The notes beneath the pieces were generated by a model. The model had not been told where the DNA came from and ran no database searches. It was given only the letters and a program-made list of their open reading frames with translations. Position numbers and translations under genes: made by a program. From the NCBI RefSeq assembly GCF_048771995.1, contig NC_133033.1, positions 4,092,501 to 4,156,500 of the forward strand: a stretch of 64,000 bases of DNA. The letters are read 5' to 3'. The first letter of the stretch is position 1; every line of letters begins with the position of its first letter. This stretch comes from Taeniopygia guttata (taxonomy: Eukaryota > Chordata > Aves > Passeriformes > Estrildidae). Of the stretch, positions 11,801 through 26,800 are shown piece after piece.

Positions 11801-14800
11801 AAATTGGGTGTGTCCTGTCCTTTTTCTCCTTCTTCATGCCCTCCATGTTTCACTGTGGTGTTGGCATTTTTCTGTTGGTTCAGGCTGGGGACACACTGTC
11901 CAACGTAGGTGACAGATATTGGCACGTTATTGTAAATCCAGCACAGGTAGTTTGTGGTATTTAATGTTTGTACCATCCCACTGAGGGCAGAGCCCCACAC
12001 GCTGCCCTGCAGGACAGAGCTGCGGCAGGGCAGCAGAACATGTTAGAGATAAACAGAATAAACAACCTTGAAACCAGCACAGACCAATTATGGCTTCTTC
12101 TTTGGCAACAGGGCAGAAAGACAGAGACTTTCTAAAACCTCGGAATCATCAATAGCACAGATTCCAACACAGAGGGATGCCAGGAATTGACCTGGTTCCT
12201 TCCGTGCTTGTGTTTGTGTCAGTGAGTCTATAATCCATCTTTAGAATCTCCAAATAGGAAATTTTTGCCTGGTTATATCAGAAAAATCTGTAGCACAAGC
12301 TCAGCACCTGAGATGGGGCAAAGGAAAAGCCTCTGCTCTCCATTTTCCAGTGTTTTGGTGTGACTGAAAACACTCAGGAATTGTGGACGTGGGAAGAGAG
12401 GAAGAAAATAATACCATATACAAGGCCAGCTGAAACAGTGTTAGGGTTCAGGAACACACATCATCACGGGATAGGATTGTCTGCAGGTGCTTTTATTGAG
12501 AGCTCTGGGAATCAGGGGTACAGACCCAAATCTGACTCCGACATGGCTTTTGAGCTGAACGTATTTTATATTCTATCGTTATATAGTTCACATATTAATT
12601 ATTAAATTTAAATTGTTCTATTGGATACATTGACATGAGTTTCTCATGATCTTCCTTAGGTCCCTGACCACAGTTTCTCATGATTATTCTTACAATTAAA
12701 CAGTAATTATATTTAATTACTAAACAATCATCACATCTAACAATTATATCATTTATCATGTACTAGCTACACAGGTGCAGTTCTAGCAAGGTACAAAGTC
12801 TTCATGTACTTAGGGTATTTATTTTTCTTTTTGGGGCCTACTAAGTTTAATTTTCCTTTTAACCCTAAATCCCCATGATTTTAAACCCTTTTAGTATTAA
12901 CAGCATGTTTGTTCTCTCAAAATGAAGAAAAAAGAAATTAGTGAAAACATTCATGCTTTTTATACTTTTAATTATTGTGTGTTTTTTCCTGAGATGAGTG
13001 TGGAATTTTAAGGTCATGACACTTTTGAGTGAAACTGAGCAGATGAACTTTGGGAATCCATGCAGATAGAGAAGATTTTTTTTTTCCCCAGCTAGATTTG
13101 AACCATTCATTCCAGAAATTTTCTGTTTTGCTCCTAGACTCCAAGTCAGGGAGTGTGATCACAGATTGTTTTATGGGTGATTGTCCCCTTCCTTCCCAGG
13201 GAGATGCATTGCACGGAGGCTGCTCTGCAATGGGGATGACGACTGTGGGGACCAGTCAGATGAGAAAAACTGCAAAAAAGTGTTCAGGAAATGTGACCAG
13301 AAGATGGAAGAGTACTGGGGAATAGAGAACCTGGCAAAAGGGTGAGGCTGTGACTTTGGTGAGATGCTGCTGTACTTAAGGCTGGGAATGATCTGATGGG
13401 ACTCCAGGCAAACACTGAGCAGAGGAAAGCTGGAGCAGTTGCTGTATCCAGGAGTGAGCTGGGATCCAGGAACCAGATCCCGAGCCTGGGGGACATGGAC
13501 CTGCTGGAGCAAGTCCAGAGAAGATCACCAAGTCGGTCAGAGGGATGGAGCAGCTCTGCTGAGAGGAAAGGCTGAGAGAATTGGGTGTGTTCAGCCTGGA
13601 GAAGAGAAGGCTCTGGGGTTTCCTCATTGCAGCCTTTCACCTGAAGGAGTGAACAAGAAAAGATGGAGAGAGGGATTTACAAGGGCCTGGAGGGACAGGA
13701 CAAGGGGGGTTGGCTTCCCATTGCCAGAGGACAGGGTTAGATGGGGTATTGGGAATTAATTCAGTCCTGTGAGGGTGGGCAGGCCCTGGACAGGGTGCCC
13801 AGAGAAGCTGTGGCTGCCCCTGGATCCCTGGAATTGCTCAAGGCTGTGTTGGGCTTGGAGCAACCTGGGATGGTGTAAAGGGGTTGGGACTAATTGACAT
13901 TTAAAGATCCCTCCTAACCCAAATCATTAATCCTTGGCTTTGTTTTCTTACAACCTGTATTGGTTTGGTGGGGAGGGGGAAAATGTGTTCAAAGTATTTT
14001 GATTTCTTGCATGACATTGACAGGTGGTGGAATTTTCGTGCTTTGTGTGAGAGGGGTAGGGTAAACCTGCATATTAGCAGCTCTGTGGGGATTAAAATCT
14101 AAGTCTGAATTGATTCAGCTTTTGCAGACTAAGATTGTGACAGCATTCTATAAGATCAGACTGTGTGAAAAGACTTTTTTTTTTTCTTACTCTGCAGGGA
14201 AAAAATTGCTTTTTACATTAAAAAAAAGGAAAATCATATTGCAAGGAAAAAAAATAATTTTCTCATTATTCTCTGGAGATATGGCTTCTGCACATGTCAT
14301 TGCTATTGCTTTGTACTTCTGAGTTTAATCAAAATTAAAAATAATGTTGGACAATTATAGGAACATGCTTCTCATCTCTTTGAAGCCACAATTGCTCAGT
14401 AATTTGCTTTTAGTGGACTTTCCTTTTTTTCCAGATTGTTCTAAAATTAGAGTTAATTTTTTTACAGCTTCAGTGTCATTATCATGCAAGCCTCCCTCCC
14501 CAATATCAGGAGAGGCAGATCCAACAGAGCCCTGGAGCGCTGATAGTTTTTTGTGGGGTTTTTTGGATGAAGTTTCACCCCACCAGCAGCAAGGGGAAAA
14601 GCAAGTGATGGGGTTTAATCTCCTCATCTCCACAAACTGCAGTGCTGCATCCTTTGTTAGAGCAGACAGGTTAAGATTTCTGTCCATCCTCCACTGAAAT
14701 CAAAGGAAAACTCCCTGTGCTTTCAAGGATCAGTTGAGCTCTTGCTTGAGTACCTCTTTTCTTGTTCCCCAACAATTTTTACTGTTATCTTCTGACCCCT

Positions 14801-17800
14801 GGTTCACCCTTGGCCATCCTGGCAAAGATTTTGGCCGATAAATCAGAGTGGAGGAGTGGGAATTAAAAATCTGTCTGGATGGATGGCATGGATTGGTAAA
14901 CGTGTCTTTGCAGGTTCTGATGGATGCTGTGGATATTTGGGAGCGCTCAGGGTGAGCAGCCTGGTGGGGTGGGGATTTGGCTGATCCAGTTTGTTCTGCT
15001 TTTCCTGGAGAGTTCCAGTAAAAGCCACAAAGCTGCCAGTGCTGGTGGCAGTAACACTGGTGTCATTCACAGTGGGGTATGAAAATTGCCATTTCTATTC
15101 ATCAAGTGTCAAAATTCAACTTTGTCTTTTGCTTTCTCATTAGTCAAGTCCTTCTGCAGCACCTGGGTTGGTTGGACAGTGAAAGAGGCCAAGCTTTCTT
15201 TTGGGGTTTCAAAATAAAGAAGGGTGAAACAAAGAGCCTGTGGCCAAATAGAACAATCTTTTGCTTTTCTCAGCCAAGACATTCAGTGTTTAGCTCTGAA
15301 TTGATGGTACCATAAAATATTGCTGCTCTCCTTCGCCTGCAGGTTGAATATCTTCACAAACAGCTTGGAGGGGCTGGTCCTTGATCACAGGTACTATGCT
15401 GGGGGGTGTTCTCCCCATTACATCACAGACACGAGGTTCAGGAAGCCCTACAACGTGGAAAGCTACACACCAGAGGTGCGTGCCAGATGTGCCTGCAAAT
15501 AAACCTACACGCACTTCTTCCAATGGATTTAGTGCCCAAAGCTTCATTGCTGGATCATTTGGTAAAAAAAAAATCACAAAGTTCTTGACACCCAATGGGA
15601 TCAGGCTGATTTTTACCCTATTTAGAACATACTCATACCCCGTGCACTCCACGATGTTGTACACACCACATGCTTTGTGTGAAAACTTGTTCCTGTCACG
15701 CATCAAAACTGGATTTCAAATATCATATACTTGACCTTAGTGCTTCTGTTATCATGATGTATTTGAGTGCTGCCCACTAGGAAGCCTTTTCTTTTTAGAA
15801 TTTGTACTTTAATTGATGCCTGTGTTTAAGATTTCACCTTCTTTGCATAAGATTGACATATTAAGTGAAAGCCTGAGGACCTTGCAGTATGGAGGAGATA
15901 GGAGCTTTCCTGCTGCTGTAAATCAAGTATTCTTGAAGTACCTGTGTTAATAATAATAGTGCTTTGCAATTATACAAGGCTTTTCATCTTCAAAGTGCAA
16001 GCATTAATTCACAAGTATATTTGTGTCTGCATTCCTTCCCCACGCTTCAGGTGTACAATCACTGTGCAGGAAATGAGACGTGTTGTTTTTCCTTTCTGTT
16101 TAGACCAAAGGCAAATATGAATTTACAATGACTGAATACGACTCCTACTCAAATTATGAAAGCAGTGTCCTGAAGGCAAAAGCTTCGCAGACAAGCTTCA
16201 GCGTCGGTATAAAAATACCAAAAGTGTTTGAACTTGGTTACAATTCAAATGACATGAGGTTCAAGAAGTTCATGCAGAGGATGAAAAGATTTTCTTCAAG
16301 TGTAAGCACTGCTCCACTTAATTCCCTGCTAACGTGTTCCCTGTAAGAGTGTGTGTGTGTGTGTTGGTTTGAGGCTCCTCCTTAGGTCAGCAGCCAGCAC
16401 TGGGATAAACCAAATCCTTTCCCCAACTGGATTCTGCCATTTGTTCAAGTCTTGACTACCCCCACGACGCCTTCCTTTGTGTTTGCAGCATCCAGGAGCT
16501 TTTCCATTCAGCTCTCAGCCGGGATCTGGGCTGCTTGGCCTTTGAAATCAGCCACAGGTTGTTGAGAGGACTCAGTGAAGCTTGAGGGTCCCTTCCAGCT
16601 GTGGATATTCTCTGATTCTCAGCGTGGTCTGTCCACTGCCCTGCTGGACATCCACCTTTGAATGCTTGTAGTGAAAAATTGAAACTGAAAAGCCTGTTCA
16701 GCTTGAATTTCTAACTGCTATGACTGCCAACATTTGTTTTCTCTTTTTTCATCTGCTGTTGCCATAAACAAGGGTAGTTCATATCAGTGGTGCAATACTA
16801 TCACCAATCTATGTCTCCTTTCAGTATAAAGTGTACTCAGGAATGGCAAAGTATCCCTTGCATTTGCTTCCTGCAAAGTGGAATTTCTCACAACAAGACC
16901 AGAGGATGATGAGAAGCATTTGCAACAGATATCCATAAATAAAACAAATATTAAGTCCTGATTTTATTTTTTAAGCTGCAGTGCTCTATACCGATCCCTC
17001 CCTGATGTGCTTGTCCTGCTGGCCCAGACAACTGAACAATAAATGCTTTGAACATAATGGAAGACATTTTCTGTTCCAGACTTTTATGCCAGAAAGGGGA
17101 GAGAAAAAGATTCATATCTACATACATATCTACGCAGAGTCATAGAAATATGTGTGTGTATGTGTGAGAGAGTGTTTGTGTTTTCTTCTTGCCTTTCCAT
17201 TTTAATAAGGGCAAAGTCTGTGAAATATGAATATGGCTCAGCCAGAGAATCATGATTCCTGTACAAATCATGATTTCAGATGTCAGGACTTTTCAGGAGG
17301 GAGTTTGTGAGAGATGAAGTTTTGTTAGGGGTAAAGCAGTCCTGCAGGATGCTGAGGTGTCCTTGCATTCTGGATGTGCCACATCAGAACCTGGACCCTG
17401 CCTTTTGCTGTCTCCCAGTCATGGCCTGACCCTCAGGAACTTTTATTACTACAAGTTTTACTTTTGCAAAAAACAGGAGATTTTTTATTTTTTTTTTAAG
17501 AAATGAAAATTAGAAGATTTCCAGTGATAAGTTGGAAACGGTGAAATGAACAAATCCCGACCAGCGCTGATGGTTTAACTGCAAATAACAAATTCCCTTT
17601 GTCATGAGAATGACATCCCTCACTCCTCCTGGGCTCTGCTGCCTTTCCTGCAGTCCAGCAAGTTCATCCACGCCCGTGCTGAGCTGGCTGTTGGTGTTTA
17701 CAAGCTGAAGCCCCGGGACCTGATGCTTCATCACGAATTCCTGCGGCGGCTCCGGCAGCTCCCTGCAGACTACAGCTACGGGGAGTACCGGGAGCTCTTC

Positions 17801-20800
17801 AGGGATTTTGGGACACACTTCATCAAGGAGGCCACTGTGGGAGGCATCTATGAATACACTTTGGTCATGAACAGCGAGGAGCTCCGCAAGGCGGGTACGC
17901 GCCTCCGATGGTGGGGAAGGGGCTTTGGGGCCAGATTTTAGGTGGGAAAACCTCTGTGCAGGCACACAGGGGTGGCTCAGGTCTGAGAGGGAGATGATGG
18001 GAGAAGGAGTCAACAGCATTCCAGAGAAATCCTGCAGGAAATGTGGGAGTTGAGGCTGGCAGTGAATAAAGAGGTTTTCAAAGCATGCTCAGCATCGTGG
18101 GCTGGATTTAGCTCACAAAGAAAGGCCCTGTGGCAAGCGTTTTAGACAACGTGTTTTAGAGGCTGACATGATGTTGAGATGAATGAGAATCGTGGATCTT
18201 AACACTTCTGTTAGCTTTGAAAACCTTCACCCAAGTTCTTTTTCCACTGCCTTTCAAATGGCAGTTGTGGAACACCTTTAGCCTCGAGAGCTTTTCCAGC
18301 ATGTAGGAAACAGTAAATAATTTGCTGTGTGACTCTTGTGCCTGACATTGCTCCTGCTCTTTGGCTCTGGCTCCCTTTGTTGTGAGAAATGATGATTGTT
18401 GTGTAGGACAGAGCGAGCAGTGTGACATTAATCAATAGCTGCAACCTCAATTATTTATTCATTGGCAGGGGAGTGAGGAACTGCCTCTGCTGTCTGTTTG
18501 CAGAGGCATTTACTGCTCTGCTTTGTGCAATACTCTGCTTGTTTCTTCTTTTGCTGTGTGGGAAGTTCCTTACCCTGGAGTCAGAGAGAGGGACAGAATT
18601 GAGATTCACATTTCAGGTATTCAAATTCTACCAGAGTTTCCCAATTTCTCAGCTGTTGCTGCAGGCCCATCACAAGCCACGTTTGTTTGAACTGAAGTGT
18701 ATTATTGTTTGCTTCAAAATGCTCAGTGTCTGCTGACCCAGATCAGGATCCTGCAGCAATAACAATGTTTTCACACTAGTGCTGACCTGGGCTGTAAGTC
18801 CTCAGCAGGGTTTTATAGGTCCAGTCTGAGAATTCAGGTTTTTCCCTTCAAATCCCTCATTATATTTGTACTGTCTGTGCTGGAACTGAAGTTTTCTTTT
18901 GCAGATCTGGTATCCCACCCTGAGTGACATGGTTGGAACTTGCTCTGCTCTCACACAGAATCCAATCTGCCACATCTTAGAGCCATGGAATCCTTTAGGT
19001 TGGAAAAGCTCTCTGAGCTCAGGGAGTCCAGCTCTTAACCCAGCACTGCCAAGGCCACCACTAAACCATGTCCCCAAGTGCCACATCCACGTGTCCCATG
19101 AGTCCCTCTGGGGTTGGTGACTCCATCCTTGCCCTGGGGAACTTCTTCCAGGGCTTGATCACCCTTTCAGTGAAGAAATGTTTCCTGATAGCCAATCTAA
19201 ATTTCCATGTGGCACTTAAGGCTCTTCTGGCACCAGAGAATTGGAGAGGTGCACTGGTAAAAGGAGGAAAAGCTATTTCATCTGTTCTTTTCAAAAAACC
19301 TGGAGCCTGGGGAGGTGGAGGAGTGGTGGGTAGTCTGTGCTTAGACATCCACTGTTTTCCTGCCCACTGCAGCTCTGCTTAACCCAGTACAGCTGGGTGG
19401 GTGATAAAATCCTCCTCTTCCAGCATTAACCTTGCATTTCCACTTGGCTTCTGAGTTCTGAGAAACAGAGATTTCATTTCATATAGTCCTGTTAAGTATC
19501 AAAAAAACCCCAATATTATTCTTCTTCATCATATCTTGTTTTGTAGATATCACATCATATCTAAAGCAAAAATACTTATCAGCTCTCATTTTCTGTGTAC
19601 ACGTACATAAAACATGAAACAATTGTATTAAAAGCTTACAATTTTTGTGTATTTAAGGTTATTCTCTGAGCGATGTCCAGAAATGTGCACAGAAGGGCTT
19701 TAACGTTGATGTGAACTTTGGTAAATTCTCTGTGGGGCTTGGAGTAGATTCAGCTGGCTGTAGAGCCCTTTTGAAAGAGATTGGAGGTAAGCACCAAACA
19801 CTTCTGCCATTTCATTCTTTTGTCATAGGGAAAGGAAGGTTTTGTCATCTTGCCTGCCTGAAATATTTCCCCACTCCCTCACAGCCACTTTTGAGTCTGC
19901 TGGCTAACTCCAGCCAGGTTTAAGAGGGGGGAATACCTCAGAGCTCGGGGTTTTTATCCAAGATTTTCTATGTAGAGTGTAAATATCTGCTCAGCATCCC
20001 AAGGAGCTGATCAACCATCACTCACCTGGCCAGCTCTGTGTTAATTATCACCTCTCAGCAGGGTAATTGCATCCTGATGGGGAAAACAGGGAGGTGATGG
20101 TGTTGTGGGAGCCTCTGGGGGTGTGCACGGGAGGAAGGTGCACCTGGAAATACATGGAGGAGAACAGGGAATATTCCTGGTGGTGAGGAGCATCGGGTTG
20201 TGGAAGAAACCTCAAACCACGGGGAAGGTGTCGGAACCCAGGCCTGGTTCAGGGCTCCGTGTGGTGGAAAATTCTCTCCTCCAACCTGTGCTTCCAAAGA
20301 AAACTCAGCAGTCTCTGTTGTTTGGTCTCAAAGCAGTTTATTGCAAGTTATCTAAAAGATTTTCTTCTGGAGCTGATGTGGTTTGCTCAGCAGCTCAGGC
20401 AGAGGCACACACACACCCTGACATCCTCTCTGACTCCCGACTGCTTCTTCTCTCCCCGCCCAGGGCTGCTGCTGTCTTTTATATGGTACATTACGTGTTA
20501 AATGTTTACAGTTTTCCCCCAATGCCTATTACCTATATTAAATGGTGCTTTTCTACTCTAAACCAATCTGTGAGTGCCAACATCATCAAGAACATGGAGG
20601 TAAGGAAGAAGAAAGAGGAGGAACAGGGCCGGCCTACATTCCTCCATCTTAAACCCTCTGACCCCCATGTACAAAACAAAAAAACCCTCTGTACAGATGT
20701 TAAAACTTCTTTGTACAATACTAAAAATTCTTCCCTTTACTTTGTAACTACTTCTACTCTAATATCTAAACTTTTGTGACTTCTTCTTCTTCCTGCACAG

Positions 20801-23800
20801 TTGGTAAATCATTCCATGGCTCAAACCCAAAATCACAGCTGTTTCCAGCTGCCTGCCAGGGTCTCAAATGCTTCTGACCAGGGCCTAGAACCTCCAAAAA
20901 TGTCTGAGGGACATTTTGAGTTCCAACAGGAAGGAATTTAGGGAAGGGAGGCAGGGTGCAGGGTGGGGAATTCCTGAAGGGAGCAGGAGGGACACAGGAC
21001 ATCCTTAGCAGGACAGCAGGTGAGCAGCACCTGTGGCCTTTTCCTTTGTGCTCTGGGTGGGATGGGTGGTGCATGGGAGGGTTTTTGCTGTCAGCTGGTA
21101 ACTGCAGCCCACAAAGACCAGCAGGGCAGGGCTGGGCGCTTTCCTGAGTGCGTTTTTGCAGACAGCACTGCCAGGAAGCAGTTTGTGGAGGATTTCCTGG
21201 CGCTGGTCCGTGGAGGGGCGAGTGAAGACATCACCACGCTGGCCCACAAGGACCTGCCCACAGCCCAGCTCATGCAGCAGTGGGGAGATGCTGTGCAGTA
21301 CAACCCTGAGATCATAAAGCTGAAGGTACTGCACCCTTCCACTTCCTCCAGCCCCAGCTGAGCTCCTTGGAGAACTATGTGTTTAAATAATTTAAATTTA
21401 TAATAATTTAAATAATTATTTTAATATTTTAATATTATTTAAATATTATTTTAAATTTTATGAAAATTTAAAATAATTTTATTAATTTTAAATAATCCAA
21501 ATGTAGGATTTAGAGGGGAAAATAAACCAGGAATAACAGGCCTTATTGTGTGGCTACTGTAAGTGAGTATTCAGAAATGCAAAGGTGGGATGCTTTAAAG
21601 GGACTGTGGTTGGAAATACACAAAGTAAACAGCTTTAACCCTTTAACCTGGCTGTGCAGATGGCATTTCTTGCTGCCTGCCAGGCAGATCAGATGATCCA
21701 CCTTCTGTTTCACCAATGGATAACTTACCAAAAATTATATCTGGCATCATGCATTTTATAAATACTTCTATTTTCCTTGATGTTTATCAGTTTCTGTGAG
21801 CACCAGTGACCATTCTTTCAGGTGGTTCAGTGTACATGCCTGGATGTTTGTGCAGCTTAGCTGAACCTTAAAAACAGGAGTTAGGCTTTGGAGAGTCAAG
21901 GATTTTTGATCCCTGGAGAGTTTTAGAAATGCAAAAAAAGCAGAAGTGTGTAGCAATTCTGCCTCATCATCTTTAATGTCAAAATGAGTGAATAGTACAA
22001 AGGTGCAAGAGAACATCCTTTTAAACAGGAGTTTGGTCTGGTAGAGGTGGAAGTTGATTTATAGTTTTTTTCATTGTAAAATTAATTTTAGGCAAATATC
22101 TTTACATTTGTAAAAGGAGGGTGTTTCTCAAAAAAGAGGTGAATTCTAAAAAGGTGAATCAAGCAAAAAAAGAGTAATTTGGAAATACAGCCAGTGCCCA
22201 TCTGGACTTGCTGCAGCCCCTGGTGTGCTGTGGATTGACCTTCCAGGAATGCACTGGGAGGTTTCAGGGCAGCAGACAAGAGAAATGCAGACCTCTGCAC
22301 CAAATCCCCCACACAGAAAAACCTCCCATGAGGAACTGAGGTGTTCTTTGTCTTGCCTGGCATCACTGACCAGGCTGCCCAGTGAAAAACCTCAGGCGGA
22401 TGTAATTTGGATTTGGGATCTTCATTTCCATACCAATATCCCTGTGGGGCTGGAAGATCAAAAGTACCAGTGGAGTGTGACTAAATGTCAGCCCAAGAAT
22501 GCTTAGTTAGGGAAAACCAAAGCAAATCAGTTCATAAATCATCTGCTGGAGGGACTTGGCAGGTCACTCTTAGTGTATTTCCTCATTTGTATGGTCTGAA
22601 TTCAAAAAGCAAAGTATGGATCACAGATAATTGATGAAGAGTGGATGTACAGCAGCAGGAAATGAGGATTTTTTTATTTTAATTGGAACATTCTTGTAGT
22701 TGGAGCCTGTGATAGGAGGAGGAGGGTGAGCATTATGCTTCCTGTGTGTGGCTTGCATGGCAGCATCTCTGCAGTGAGGATGGGAATTTGGGATGGATCC
22801 TCAGATGGCACATGGAATTGTCATCCCACATGCAGTAATGGGGGGCTGGCACTATTGACACCCCACTTTAACTTTCCCTTGTTCTCAGGAGGAAAATAAA
22901 TGAGTGAGCCAAAGTCTCCTTGGTCCTGCACGTTCACTGTGCTGTGCACGCTCTTGTCTTCTCTCCCCAGATGGAGACCAAATCCTCTCCCTTCTGGAAG
23001 GCAATGAAACACTTATCTGGGCTCCATAAGGATAAAAAACAGCCTTGAATTGCAGGAGTGGTGAAGGTGGAAATAAGTGCTGATGTGAATCCCTGTGATT
23101 GGTGCCTCTGGCTGTGCTGGGGGGCTGTAGGAGGAGATTTTTGTGGATGGTTTTTAGGGGAAAATTTTAAAATAAGAATAAGAAGTTACTCAGAAAATGT
23201 AAGTTAGGGTAAATCTGATCTAAAAATGTCTGTACCAGAAAAATGGATGAGAAAGGATTTAATGAAACTCCTGTGCAACTTAGGCTGTTTTTTACCCAAC
23301 AAGTTAGATGCTGTATTTTGTTACCCAAAAAATGTTGTTGCTCCTCTGGTGTTGGAAACCAAGGGCAGCATCCCTGGGAGTATTCCTGACATTGTGGCCT
23401 CATTTTTCACAAGGCTTTAGCAAATAGCAATGGGAAATGTGGAGTTTGTGCTGCACAGCCTCCATTTCCCCCTCCAGCTGTGCTGCTGCTGAGCCTTGAG
23501 ATGTTCATGGCATTTTGAGCTTGGGAATTAATGAGGTTTCTCCCCTCCCCATAGGCAGAGCCGCTGTATGAGCTGGTGAGTCCCTCTGACTTGGCTGATT
23601 CCATGAAAATAAAGGAGAATCTGCGCCGGGCTCTGGATGAGTTCCAGCTGGAGAGCAGCTCCTGTCGCTGTGCTCCGTGCCACGGGAATGGCACCCCCTT
23701 CCTCAGAGGTACAGGGCTCCTGCTCCTCTTTCCTGCCCCCTTGACTGAATTCACAGAATCACAAGGTTGGAAGAGACCTTCAAGATCATCAAGTCCAGCC

Positions 23801-26800
23801 CCAACACCTCAACTGAACCCTGGCACCCAGTGCCACATCCAGGCTTTGTTTAAACACACCCAGGGATGGTGACTCCACCACCTCCACAGCCAGGCCATTC
23901 CAGAACTTTATCTTGAATAGGATAAAGAATCTCAGAATTTATTCCAACCTTTATTTCCCTTGGCACAGCCTGAGACTGTGTCCTCTCATTCTGTCAGTGC
24001 TGCCTGGTGAAAGGGACCAAACCCCACCTGACTCCAACCACCTTTCAGGGAGTTGTACAGTGATAAGGAAATTAGTTGGGAAATTGTGGGGAGCATGTGG
24101 TAAGCAAGTTGCTCTTTAGTTTTTCCTGTCATTTCTTTACCAGGGAATTGCTCTGTGTTTTTAAAGTTGCTGTGTTTGTAGAATCCTGGTAAGGAAAGAC
24201 AGCAAAGTCAAGGGATGTGTCTTTGTCATGGGAGTGACCATTATCTGTATCACTTTTACAGAAGAATTTGTTACTTCTCAGTTATGCATTTAAAAAAATA
24301 ATCCTTGACATATTTAAGTCTCCTCCTTTTGCTTTTAAGATTGCTTCCATCCTCCTGGAGAAGTGACTATTGTCTCAGCATTAATTAGTGTTTGTAAAAG
24401 GGTTTTGAAGATGAAAAGCACCATGTAAGTGCCAAGCACAGTGATCACCACCACCACCTCCCCCTGTTTCTGATAGGAGCTGTCCTCCTCTGTAAGCAGG
24501 CTGTGATTTTAAAAATTAAGGGGAAAAATAAATTGAATGAAAACCACTCTGCCTAAACAAAAGACATATGATGTGATGAGAGCTTCCAACAAAGGGACCA
24601 TTTTGTCAAGTGCCTAATTCCAATCTGCATCTGCAAAAGTCCTGATGAGAATTGTTATCATCAAATTGTATCTAATGCAGAAATGATCACTTCAGGTACC
24701 AGCAGCTGATTGTAGCACTTCAAGCATTTGTCTCGTGGTGACCTTTGTTTAAATAACTTTGTAGGAGCTCAGTCCAGGTTAGTATTTCATTTAGGATCTT
24801 CTCAGCTAAGGTTTTAAATGACCATATATTTTCCTAAGTGGGAACTCTTCTCCAGGTTCCCAACATGGGATGCACGTCCCTGAGCAGCCAGAGCAGGGAT
24901 ATTGAGCTTTTCCTCTGCCATAAAGCCAAGTGAGGATATTCCTGTCCTGGTTGCTCCTTCTTGATGCTGCAGTTTGTTCTTTATCAGCTTTACCCTGAGC
25001 TCTCTCCACCTGCAGTGCTGTGTCCAGGTCTGAAACCCCAAATGTTAAAAGGACATGGAGCTGCTGGAGTGAGTCCAGAGGAGGGCACAGGGAAGGCAGG
25101 ATTAGATGAAATATTGGGAAGGAATTCCTGGCTAAGAGGGTGGGCAGGCCCTGGCACAGGGTGCCCAGAGCAGCTGTGGCTGCCCCTGGATCCCTGGCAG
25201 TGCCCAAGGCAAGGCTGGGCAGGGCTTGGAGCCACCAGGGACAATGGAAAGTGTCCCTGCCCATGGCAGGGGATGGGATGAGCTTTAGGGTCCCTCCCAG
25301 CCCAAAACATTCCAGGATTCTGTGATCTCTCTTGGAGAAGAGCAGGAGGAGTCTGTGGTCCCCTGGCTTGTGGAATTGCAGCAGTGAGTCTGAGGTTGAT
25401 CTGCAGGGCAGGAACAAATGTCTGGGGAGGTGAGAGGGGGGTGCAGGGCAGTCACAGCTCCCCTGTTTATTGGCATTGATCCCTTCAGCACCAGAGAAAA
25501 ATGATGACATTTCACCCACTGCCCCTTCCTCCCAGAAGATGAAGTGCTGGGGAGCAGTGGATGCCTGCTGGGAAATGTGGCTCCAGGTGTGTAATTCCAG
25601 CTCTGTGCTTGCTTTCAGGAACAGAGTGTGAGTGCTTGTGTCCCCTGGGCTACAGCGGCGCCGCCTGCGAGACCAGCAGGAGGAAAGGTGAGGGACCCCC
25701 AGGAGAATCCCAGCTCTGTCAGGAGTGTCCAGGGCTGGCAGCTGATGGATGGGTGTCAGAACCCAGGCCTGGTTCAGGGCTCCGTGTGGTGGAAAAGTCT
25801 CTCCTCCAACCCGTGCTTCCAAAGAAAGGCTCAGCAGTCTCTTGTTGTTCGGTCTCAAGGCAGTTTATTGCAAGTTATCTAAAAGATTTTCTCCTTGGGC
25901 TGCTGTGGTTTGCTCACAGCTCAGGCAGAGGCACACACACACCCTGACATCCTCTCTGACTCCCGACTGCTTCTTCTCTCCCCGCCCAGGGCTGCTGCTG
26001 TCTTTTATATTTACGTGTTACATGTTTACAGTTTTTCCCTAATGCCTATTACCTATATTAAATGGTGCTTTTCTACTCTAAACGCATCCATGAGTGCCAA
26101 CATCATCAAGAACATGGAGGTAACGAAGAAGAAAGAGGAGGAACAGGGCCGGCCTACATTCCTCCATCTTAAACCTTCTGACCCCCATGTACAAAGTAAA
26201 AACCCCCCTGTACAGGTGTTAAAACCTCCTTGTACAATACTAAAAATTCTTTCCTCTACTTTGTAACTACTTCTACTCTAATATCTAAACTTTTGTGACT
26301 TCTTGTTCTTCCTGCACAATTGGTAAATTATTCCATGGCTCAAACTCAAAATCACAGCTGTTTCCAGCTGCCTGCCAGGGTCTCAAATGCTTCTGACCTG
26401 GGCCTGGAACCTCCAAAAACGTCTGAGGGACATTTTGAGTTCCAACAGATGGGGACTGATGCCAGCCCTGGCTGTGCCCAGCCTGCCCAGCCCAGTGCAC
26501 CCAGCTGGTGTCCCCTGCAAAGGGGACAGATGTGTTTTCCTTGCCCTCTTCTGAATTTCTGTTCCCTCTTGAGGAGGTGGGTTTATTTTGGCCTGTGCAT
26601 GCCTTGCAGTTGTATCAAAATAGGAATTCCTGCCTAGTTCACAATACCTGGAAAGCCTCAGGTCTCCTCCTTAGGAAACAGCTCTGTTTCCTAAGTTTTC
26701 CCCTTTGATAAAGCCAGCATGTTGCAAACTGGTCTCCCCTAGATATGCTACCATGCTTTTTAATCTTAAAATCTTGTTATGTTGTTTTGAAGCATTTATT

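Noticed and set aside
11767-12000. Short open frame shared by two LTR copies, at first glance like a viral protein piece
   Set aside because: The whole span is LTR with a target-site duplication; the shared frame reflects shared LTR sequence and is not a gene.
20105-20779. 224-codon plus-strand open frame
   Set aside because: Lies mostly within a solo LTR and its flank; no retroviral or host domain.
24806-25858. 350-codon minus-strand open frame
   Set aside because: It runs antisense through an LTR end, C8B exon 11 and a CR1 fragment. A frame crossing three unrelated features is accidental.
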